Positions 49,508-55,373 of a DNA stretch of 55,373 bases are shown here, piece by piece (position 1 is the stretch's first letter; the number at the start of each line of letters is the position of its first letter). The stretch comes from Comamonadaceae bacterium (lineage in GTDB: Bacteria; Pseudomonadota; Gammaproteobacteria; Burkholderiales; Burkholderiaceae_C), in the NCBI GenBank assembly GCA_947450695.1, contig CANFWV010000016.1, forward strand, positions 1 to 55,373, given 5' to 3'. The translations under genes were made by a program, and so were the position numbers. The notes beneath the pieces were generated by a model that saw only the letters and a program-made list of their open reading frames with translations, did no database searches and was not told the DNA's origin.

Positions 49508-50940
49508 GCAAGCCGTCCAGGGCTACTGCTACTGAGTGCTTGTTGGCATCACACCGACCGGGCGCTGAGCCGCTGCGGGTATTGTCTGCCTCAGGGCAAC
49601 TCGGCTATGGCATTCCGCAGGCAGCTTTCGCGCTCGGTTTGGAGCGCCAGCCGCACTTCATCGGCTGTGACATGGGCTCGATTGATCCCGGACCGTTTTA
49701 CCTGGGTTCGGGCCAGATGGCAGCACCGCAGGCCATGGTGCGGCGCGACCTCGAACTGGTCTTGCTGGGCGCAGTCAAGGCCGGCATTCCCTTGATCATT
49801 GGCAGCGCCGGGACGGCGGGTGCGCAGCCGCAGTTAGCTGCCACAGTGGCCTTGGTGCGAGAGATCGCACTGCGCCATGGTTTGGTGTTTCGGCTGGCCA
49901 CGATTGCCAGTGATGTGTCTACCGCACACGTGATGGCCGCATTACGCGACGGCACACTTCAGCCTTTGTCTGCTGATGCTGGTGGCAGTGCGCTGTCGCT
50001 GCCGACCGAGGTCGAGGTGCTCAGCTGTCGTCATATCGTCGGCCAGTGCGGCACCGAAACGTTCAAGCGCGCTTTGCTAACACTGCCCGACGTTTTGATC
50101 GCTGGCCGGGCTTGCGACACGGCCATTTTTGCGGCCCTGCCGGAGATGTTGGGCTACCCGCCGGCGTTGTCTCTGCACATGGCGAAGATCATCGAGTGCA
50201 CATCACTGTGTTGCCAACCTGCCGGGCGCGACGCCATGTTGGCCGAGCTCAGTCTGGACGGCTTCACGCTGGAGAGCATGAACCCGGCGCTGCATTCCAC
50301 GCCAGCATCCGTGGCGGCGCATGCGCTGTATGAGCAGAGCGATCCCTTTGAAGTCGAAGAGCCTTCTGGCACTTTGCGTTTGGCGGATGCCCGTTATGAG
50401 GCGATAGATGCCCACCGCACGCGCGTCAGTGGTGCCGGGTTTGCGCCTCGCCTGCAGCCGACCCTGAAAATTGAAGGCGCTGCTTGGGTGGGCGCGCGGG
50501 CAGTCTTGTTGGCCGGCATTGCCGACCCGACTATGCTGCAGCATTTGCCGGAAGCCTTGGTGGTGGTTGAGCAAAGAGTGCGCGGACTGTTGCCCGGCGA
50601 CTGGTCGATGTACCCGCACGTTTATGGGCAGGGGGCCGTGCGGCCATTGCCCGAGGCGCAGCACAGCCGCCATGAAGCGGGCCTGGTGATCGAGTTCATC
50701 GCCGACGACGCGGACCTCGCCCGAACGGCGGCGGGTGTGGTGAAACAAAATTTGCTCCACTATGGTTACCCGGGTCGTGTCTCGACGGCGGGGAACCTGG
50801 CCTTTGCTTTCACGCCCAGCGAAATCGATGCGTGCGACGCCTACCGCTTTGTGATTTATCACGTCATGCACAACGCGCCGATGGTCGACATTTTCAACAT
50901 TCAGTGCCTAGAGATCGGTGAGCCGATGCGTGCTTCATAG
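49504..50940 (+). CDS. AtuA-like (DUF1446) protein
   Basis: 478 residues. 'LRVLSASGQLGYGIPQAAFALGL' near residue 25, FIGCDMGSIDPGPFYLGSG, and 'IIGSAGTAGAQPQL' are family hallmarks. The founding member AtuA is needed for acyclic terpene utilisation, but no terpene genes are present here and most relatives belong to other pathways. Coupled by overlap to DUF4387. The reaction is unknown; association with acyl or carboxylic-acid metabolism is an inference from gene context. Confidence 0.82.
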   Translation: MSKPSRATATECLLASHRPGAEPLRVLSASGQLGYGIPQAAFALGLERQPHFIGCDMGSIDPGPFYLGSGQMAAPQAMVRRDLELVLLGAVKAGIPLIIGSAGTAGAQPQLAATVALVREIALRHGLVFRLATIASDVSTAHVMAALRDGTLQPLSADAGGSALSLPTEVEVLSCRHIVGQCGTETFKRALLTLPDVLIAGRACDTAIFAALPEMLGYPPALSLHMAKIIECTSLCCQPAGRDAMLAELSLDGFTLESMNPALHSTPASVAAHALYEQSDPFEVEEPSGTLRLADARYEAIDAHRTRVSGAGFAPRLQPTLKIEGAAWVGARAVLLAGIADPTMLQHLPEALVVVEQRVRGLLPGDWSMYPHVYGQGAVRPLPEAQHSRHEAGLVIEFIADDADLARTAAGVVKQNLLHYGYPGRVSTAGNLAFAFTPSEIDACDAYRFVIYHVMHNAPMVDIFNIQCLEIGEPMRAS

Positions 50941-50958
50941 CGTTGTGCTCTTTTAACC

Positions 50959-51744
50959 ATGCCCCACATTCTTCCGCTCACCAAATACCACCAGATTTAT
51001 CTGGTGTTGCGTGAGCAATTGCAAGAAGGCCGTTTTGCCAACGGCATGCCTGCCGAAATGGTGCTGGCTCAGCAGTTCGGTGTGGGCCGTGTCACCGTAC
51101 GACGTGCGCTGGAACAATTGGTGAGCGAAGGCTTGATCGTTCGAACTGCCGGTCGTGGCACTTGGCCTGCACCCGGTCAGACCGTCCGCACGTCCATACC
51201 CCAGAGCAAGGGCGTTCAAACCCGATTGACAGGGCTGATGGAAAACATTGTCAGCGCCAATCGCCAGACCACTGTGAAAGTGCTGGACTGGCGCGTGGTT
51301 GACGCCTCGGCAGACATAGCCGAGATGCTGCAACTTCCGGTGGGTGCCAAGGTCAAAAAAGCCGTGCGCAGGCGCAGCTCTCAAGAGGGGCCGCTGTCGT
51401 ACATCACGACCTACATCCCCGAGCATTTGGCGGTCGGCTTTGGCCGGCGCGAACTGGCCACCACGCCGATCTTGCAGTTGTTGGAGGAGTCCGGTGTTGA
51501 ACTCGGACGGGCTCAACAAACGATCTCCGCTCGTCAGGCTGATGCCGTGGTGGCCGCCGAATTGGGGGTGCCCATTGGTGCTGCCTTGCTGGCCGTCCGG
51601 CGCTTGGTGTTTGATATTCATGACAAACCGGTGCAGTGGTTGCACGGTCTTTACCGGCCCGACCGCTACGAGTACCAACTGGAAGTTTCACAGGTGGGCA
51701 GCATAGATGCCCGTATTTCGGTCATGGACAAGCCAGCCGGTTGA
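50959..51744 (+). CDS. GntR-family regulator, HutC subfamily (UTRA domain)
   Basis: 261 residues: winged helix-turn-helix at about 5-75 (MPAEMVLAQQFGVGRVTVRRALEQLVSEGLIVRTAGRGTW) and UTRA ligand-binding domain at about 95-250. It is the only regulator in the 35-55 kb island and is a candidate for operators A and B, although those sites do not look like the usual GTnTAnAC-type HutC operator. No palindrome resembling A or B was seen directly upstream of this gene or of the hydratase genes. Confidence 0.9.
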   Translation: MPHILPLTKYHQIYLVLREQLQEGRFANGMPAEMVLAQQFGVGRVTVRRALEQLVSEGLIVRTAGRGTWPAPGQTVRTSIPQSKGVQTRLTGLMENIVSANRQTTVKVLDWRVVDASADIAEMLQLPVGAKVKKAVRRRSSQEGPLSYITTYIPEHLAVGFGRRELATTPILQLLEESGVELGRAQQTISARQADAVVAAELGVPIGAALLAVRRLVFDIHDKPVQWLHGLYRPDRYEYQLEVSQVGSIDARISVMDKPAG

Positions 51745-51807
51745 TGTCGTGACCGACGCCCGTGTTAAACCTTCATCCCATCACACACATCACTGAGCAA
51801 CAGCCGC

Positions 51808-53094
51808 ATGACTCAACTTCATTTGCCAACCCAAACGCTGGCCCAAAAACTGTTGGCTAAATCTGCCGGCCTCACGCAAGTGGCGGTGGGCGACATTCTG
51901 AATTGCCGGGTTGACCTTGCGATGTTTCATGACTCGTCAGGCCCTCGTCGTCTCAAGCCCATGTTGGAAGAGTTGGGGGCTGACATTTGGGACAAGTCCA
52001 AGGTGGTGCTGGTGATGGATCACTATGTGCCCGAGCAAGACGATGATTCGCGCCGCATCGTGCGCATCGCGCGCGACTGGGCCAGTGAGCAGCGCCTGCC
52101 GCATGTCTACGACAGCATCGGCATCTGCCACGTGGTGGTACCGCAAAAAGGCCATATTCGGCCGGGTATGTTTTGCGTCGGTGGCGACTCGCACTCCCCC
52201 ACTGGCGGGGCCTTTGGTGCCTATATGTTCGGCATCGGCAGCACTGAAATGTTGGGGGTGATGGTCACCGGCGAGCTCTGGGTGCGGGTGCCAGAAACCA
52301 TTCGTATGCAGTGGGACAACACCTTGGCCCCGGGGGTTGCCGCCAAAGACATGATGCTGCACATGGTCGGACGCTTTGGCATGAACGGCGGGCAATACCA
52401 AGCGGTGGAATTTTGTGGCTCTGGCGTGCAGGCGCTGTCCATGCAAGAGCGCATGACGCTGTCGAACATGAGTGCCGAAATGGGCGCTCAGGTGGGTTTG
52501 ATCGCGCCCGATGAAACCACCCGCCAATGGCTTCTCAACGCCGGCGTTGCGGCTGCGGCTGAGATGGATCTCAGTGGCTGGCATACCGACGAAGGTGCGT
52601 CTGCGACCACCTATGTTTTTAATGCCGCGACACTGGCGCCACAAGTCGCCGCGCCGCACAGTCCGGCCAACACCCAACCAGTCCAAGCCTTCGACCAAGT
52701 GCGCGTGGATGTGGCTTACATCGGTGCTTGCACAGGAGCCAAGTTAGATGACTTGCGTTCCGCTGCGCAGGTTTTCAAAGGCCGCAAAGTCGCCACAGGC
52801 GTACGCCTTATGGTGGCTCCAGCGAGCCAGCAAGACCAGCAGCAGGCTGAGTCTGAAGGCATCATGGCGACGCTGCGCGAGGCGGGGGCAGAGATTCTTC
52901 CCACAGCCTGCGGCGCTTGCTCCGGCTACGGCGGCAGTATTCCCGATGGCGCCAATGTGATCGCCACCACGGCCCGTAATTTCAAAGGCCGGATGGGTTC
53001 GGCGACGGCACAGGTTTATTTGGCATCGCCTTTTACCGTAGCGGCGTCTGCCCTGCGGGGACTGATTTCTGATCCCAGGGAGATATTGGCATGA
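51808..53094 (+). CDS. Aconitase-family (LeuC-like) hydratase large subunit
   Basis: 428 residues. The [4Fe-4S] ligands are C308 (GACTGAK), C368 and C371 (ACGACSGYGG), with the 60- and 3-residue spacing seen in LeuC. 'VLVMDHYVP', FCVGGDSHSPTGGAFGAYMFGIGSTEM and GPRRLKPMLEELG are conserved. It overlaps the small-subunit gene by four bases. Real LeuCD is unlikely, given the catabolic neighbours and regulator; dimethylmaleate hydratase, homoaconitase-like or other 2-substituted maleate hydratases are alternatives within this family. Confidence 0.87.
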   Translation: MTQLHLPTQTLAQKLLAKSAGLTQVAVGDILNCRVDLAMFHDSSGPRRLKPMLEELGADIWDKSKVVLVMDHYVPEQDDDSRRIVRIARDWASEQRLPHVYDSIGICHVVVPQKGHIRPGMFCVGGDSHSPTGGAFGAYMFGIGSTEMLGVMVTGELWVRVPETIRMQWDNTLAPGVAAKDMMLHMVGRFGMNGGQYQAVEFCGSGVQALSMQERMTLSNMSAEMGAQVGLIAPDETTRQWLLNAGVAAAAEMDLSGWHTDEGASATTYVFNAATLAPQVAAPHSPANTQPVQAFDQVRVDVAYIGACTGAKLDDLRSAAQVFKGRKVATGVRLMVAPASQQDQQQAESEGIMATLREAGAEILPTACGACSGYGGSIPDGANVIATTARNFKGRMGSATAQVYLASPFTVAASALRGLISDPREILA

Positions 53095-53579
53095 ACACTC
53101 ACCGCGTCTGGAAATTTGGCGCTGACATTGACACCGATGCCATGGCGCCTGGTGCCTACATGAAGCTCGGCATTGAAGGCATTGCACCGCATTGTCTGGA
53201 GTCTGTTCGGCCGGAATTTGCGGCCTCGGTTCAGCCTGGCGCCGTCATCGCCGCCGGTCCCAACTTCGGCATCGGGTCCTCCCGCGAACAAGCCGCAGCC
53301 GCCTTGGTGCAGCTGGGGGTCAAGGCGGTGATCGCGCCTTCGTTCAGTGGCCTGTTTTTTCGCAATGCCTTCAACCTCGGACTGTTGCTTTTGACCACGC
53401 CTGATGCTGAGCAACTGGCGGAGGGTGAGCTGGTTGAACTCGATCTGAAGACCCTGACGTTGACACGCCCTTCAGGCAAGTACTTGCAGTGCGAACCGAT
53501 TCCCGATTTCTTGCTCGCCATGGTGGCCGCTGGCGGGCTGATGAATCAACTCCGGCAACGATCAGGACGAAGCGCATGA
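53091..53579 (+). CDS. Aconitase-family (LeuD-like) hydratase small subunit
   Basis: 162 residues. 'KFGADIDTDAMAPGAYMK' at the start (substrate-loop region) and GPNFGIGSSREQAAAALVQLGVKAVIAPSFSGLFFRNAFNLGL are family hallmarks; the GSSRE motif contains the substrate-carboxylate-binding residues. The loop reads GAYMKL where LeuD proteins for isopropylmalate usually have a different hydrophobic loop, so a different substrate side chain is likely. Overlaps the large subunit start and the FAD enzyme by four bases each. Confidence 0.87.
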   Translation: MNTHRVWKFGADIDTDAMAPGAYMKLGIEGIAPHCLESVRPEFAASVQPGAVIAAGPNFGIGSSREQAAAALVQLGVKAVIAPSFSGLFFRNAFNLGLLLLTTPDAEQLAEGELVELDLKTLTLTRPSGKYLQCEPIPDFLLAMVAAGGLMNQLRQRSGRSA

Positions 53580-54997
53580 GCACCCCCCACAACACAGCAG
53601 CCGCTTCAGTGGCCACGCGCATCGTGCGGGCGGTCAACATGCCAAGCGACACGCCCCACGTGCCGGTGGTGATCGTTGGTGCCGGGGCCTGCGGTCTGAC
53701 GGCTTCAGTGCGTCTGCGCGATGCCGGCATTGATTGCGTGCTGCTAGAACGCGACAGCATGTCCCGGGGTTCGACGGCCTTATCGTCAGGCTTCATTCCA
53801 GCGGCCAGCACACGCTTGCAAAAGTCGTTGGGCATTGACGATTCGATCGAGCGTTTTGCCGAGGACATTCAGGCCAAGGCGCACGGCGATGCAGCACCGC
53901 ATCTGGTCGCAGCCTATTCAACCGGGGTGGCCCAGGCGATCGACTCTTTAGAGGCGCATGGCATTGGTTTTGAAGTGCTGGATGGCTTTTTGTACCCAGG
54001 CCATCGTGCGCGCCGCATGCACGCCTTGCCTGAACGCACCGGCGCATCGCTGATGGCGCAGCTCGAGCGCACCGCCAACGCCGTTGGTGCCGATGTGCTC
54101 AATGAAGCCTTGGTGCGCGAGTTGTGGATGAATGACGACGACATCGTGCAGGGCGTCGGTTACCAACGCCCTGATGGCGCGATGGAGTACCTCGCTTGCG
54201 ATGTGTTGCTGTTGGCCTGCAATGGTTTTGGCGGTAATCCAGACATGGTCAGCGACCTGTTGCCAGCCATGGGCCAAGCCTTGTTTGCCGGGCATGTCGG
54301 CAATGACGGCAGTGCCATCGCTTGGGGTCAGGCCATGGGCGCCAGACTGGCCGATCTCGGGGGTTACCAGGGCCACGGTTCTTGGGTCACGCCGCAGGGT
54401 GCACTCATGAGCTGGGCCGTGATGATGGAAGGCGGCGTGCAGATCAATGCACGCGGACAGCGTTTTCACGACGAATCGCAAGGCTACTCAGAAGCCGCCG
54501 TGCATGTGTTGGATCAGCCGGGTGGCGTCGCCTTCAATGTGTTTGACGCGCCCTTGTTGGAACTGGTGCGGACCTTCCCCGACTTTGTCGAGGCCGAAGG
54601 CGCTGGCGCAGTGAAAGAAGCGGCTGATGTGCAGGCGCTGGCGCACTTGATCGGCTGCGATGTCGAGACCTTGGCTCAGACCCTGTCGGCGGTTGTGCCG
54701 GGCTCCACGGATGCTTTTGGTCGCAGCTTCAAGCGCGCCTTAAAGGGCCCTTTTTACGCCGTCAAAGTCACTGGCGCTTTGTTCCATACCCAGGGCGGCC
54801 TGGACATCGATGCGGACTGTCGCGTGCTGCGTACCGACGGGACGCCCATGCCGAATTTGCTGGCTGCCGGCGGGGCAGCCCGAGGGGTCTCGGGCAATGC
54901 GGTCTGGGGTTATTTGTCTGGCAATGGACTGCTCAGTGCCGTTGGCGGGGGCTGGGTGGCTGCAGGCACGGCCGCTGCGCAGTTGGCTTCGGCATAA
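53576..54997 (+). CDS. FAD-dependent dehydrogenase of the fumarate reductase/tricarballylate dehydrogenase type
   Basis: 473 residues from ATG 53576, which overlaps the small-subunit stop; an in-frame start at 53489 would lie in that gene. FAD-binding GAGACG (35-40) and GSTALSSGF, then the family C-terminal part ALKGPFYAVKVTGALFHTQGGLDID and the second FAD contact NLLAAGGAARGVSGN. Relatives reduce fumarate or oxidise saturated acids such as tricarballylate (TcuA) or ketosteroids. Next to a hydratase and a lyase, oxidation of a saturated acid to an unsaturated one that the hydratase then hydrates is plausible. Confidence 0.85.
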   Translation: MSTPHNTAAASVATRIVRAVNMPSDTPHVPVVIVGAGACGLTASVRLRDAGIDCVLLERDSMSRGSTALSSGFIPAASTRLQKSLGIDDSIERFAEDIQAKAHGDAAPHLVAAYSTGVAQAIDSLEAHGIGFEVLDGFLYPGHRARRMHALPERTGASLMAQLERTANAVGADVLNEALVRELWMNDDDIVQGVGYQRPDGAMEYLACDVLLLACNGFGGNPDMVSDLLPAMGQALFAGHVGNDGSAIAWGQAMGARLADLGGYQGHGSWVTPQGALMSWAVMMEGGVQINARGQRFHDESQGYSEAAVHVLDQPGGVAFNVFDAPLLELVRTFPDFVEAEGAGAVKEAADVQALAHLIGCDVETLAQTLSAVVPGSTDAFGRSFKRALKGPFYAVKVTGALFHTQGGLDIDADCRVLRTDGTPMPNLLAAGGAARGVSGNAVWGYLSGNGLLSAVGGGWVAAGTAAAQLASA

Positions 54998-55049
54998 CTA
55001 TCTTCGAATTGCCATTTCAAGACACTGTCATTTATCGTTAAGGAGAGCT

Positions 55050-55373
55050 ATGTCAACGTCATTTAAACAACGCTTAGATCAACCCAAGGTGCTGCTGGCA
55101 CCGGGGATTTACGACCCGTTAACGGCCTTGATTGCCGAGCAGGCCGGCTTTGAAGCGCTGTACCTGTCAGGTGCGTCTATCGCCTACACCAAGCTTGGCC
55201 GCTCCGACATTGGTCTGACGACTGCGACCGAAGTGGCCGATACATTGGCGCGCATCACCGAGCGCGTCAGCATCCCGGTGATCGTCGATGCCGACACCGG
55301 TTTTGGCAATGCGCTGAACACGATGCGCACCGTGCGTGCTTTTGAGCAGGCGGGCGCGGCCATGTTGCAACTC
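55050..55373 (+). CDS. Isocitrate lyase/PEP mutase-family lyase, 3' end outside window
   Basis: 108 N-terminal residues to the end of the window. A strong ribosome-binding site AAGGAG (55040-55045) precedes the ATG. 'LLAPGIYDPLTALIAEQAGFEALYLSGASIAYTKLGRSDIGLTT' and VDADTGFGNALNT are hallmarks of the methylisocitrate lyase/2,3-dimethylmalate lyase/oxaloacetate decarboxylase group; the aspartates in DADTGFGN bind magnesium. The catalytic-cysteine loop that tells lyases from mutases and hydrolases lies beyond the window. Likely the C-C cleaving last step of the module. Confidence 0.85.
   Translation, partial: MSTSFKQRLDQPKVLLAPGIYDPLTALIAEQAGFEALYLSGASIAYTKLGRSDIGLTTATEVADTLARITERVSIPVIVDADTGFGNALNTMRTVRAFEQAGAAMLQL

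Noticed and set aside
49504..50940. Acyclic terpene (citronellol/geraniol) utilisation
   Set aside because: Only the AtuA-like family name suggests it; no AtuC/AtuF carboxylase, AtuE or acyl-CoA dehydrogenase genes are present.
51808..53579. Leucine biosynthesis leuCD
   Set aside because: No leuA or leuB is nearby, the genes sit between a HutC-type regulator and catabolic enzymes, and the small-subunit substrate loop differs; the family is right but the pathway is probably not leucine.
1..55373. tRNA, rRNA, CRISPR array, insertion sequence or prophage
   Set aside because: No cloverleaf-like, spacer-repeat, transposase or phage gene pattern was recognised by reading; a covariance-model search would be needed to exclude small RNAs.

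Overview
The window reads as a stretch of a fairly GC-rich Betaproteobacterium, most likely Burkholderiales and probably Comamonadaceae-like. This is inferred from the MSHA-type pilus genes, the Bug-family periplasmic binding protein, the many HAAT (Liv-type) transporters and protocatechuate catabolism; no rRNA or other taxonomic marker is present. Both ends cut genes. No tRNA, rRNA, CRISPR array, insertion sequence or phage gene was recognised. Coding density is very high and no gap exceeds 300 bases.

Region A (1-16.4 kb) is cell surface. It has the 3' end of a TpsA-like exoprotein with its TpsB transporter, then two tandem large pilins, then a tightly overlapping pilus/secretion operon of MSHA type: MshI-like assembly protein, GspE-type ATPase, GspF-type platform protein, a pilin-like protein, two small inner-membrane proteins, a lipoprotein secretin, an ExeA/MshM-type ATPase, an MshN-like TPR protein, a third pilin and a Sel1-repeat protein. 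All three pilins carry an acidic loop resembling an EF-hand or dockerin calcium loop.

Region B (16.4-22.7 kb) is a small 2-hydroxyacid/glyoxylate module. A YdiJ-like FAD/Fe-S dehydrogenase and its GntR/FCD regulator are divergent from a serine-glyoxylate-type aminotransferase and a Bug solute-binding protein. Two near-identical palindromic operators sit inside the two divergent promoters.

Region C (22.7-33.8 kb) holds a solitary molybdopterin-binding dehydrogenase subunit and an IclR regulator divergent from a branched-chain-type ABC transporter (LivHMGF, no binding protein) and a quinate/shikimate-to-protocatechuate route. The route comprises a 3-dehydroshikimate dehydratase apparently split into two genes, PcaB, and a PcaC-PcaD fusion with decarboxylase first and hydrolase second. 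An ArfB ribosome-rescue factor and an alpha/beta hydrolase follow.

Region D (35.2-55.4 kb, continuing past the end) is the most novel part. It is a catabolic island with four diverged PuuE/allantoinase-like deacetylases, two isochorismatase-fold amidohydrolases, an Asp/Glu-racemase-fold enzyme lacking its second cysteine, a tautomerase-NTF2 fusion, a stand-alone NTF2-like protein, an MmgE/PrpD protein, a complete HAAT transporter (binding protein plus LivHMGF), an SDR, a DUF4387-AtuA pair, a HutC-type regulator, a two-subunit aconitase-family hydratase, a FAD dehydrogenase of the fumarate-reductase/tricarballylate-dehydrogenase type, and an isocitrate-lyase/PEP-mutase-family lyase. Two operators of the form TTGTTCTA-N-TGA-NN-GAACAA, 17 of 20 bases identical and 8.4 kb apart, lie in front of the first hydrolase operon and between the fourth deacetylase and the transporter, so the two parts probably form one regulon. 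I propose that the island imports a cyclic amide, imide or ureide, opens and deaminates it, and passes the resulting unsaturated or branched di- or tricarboxylate through dehydrogenation, hydration and C-C cleavage. The substrate is not determined by the sequence.
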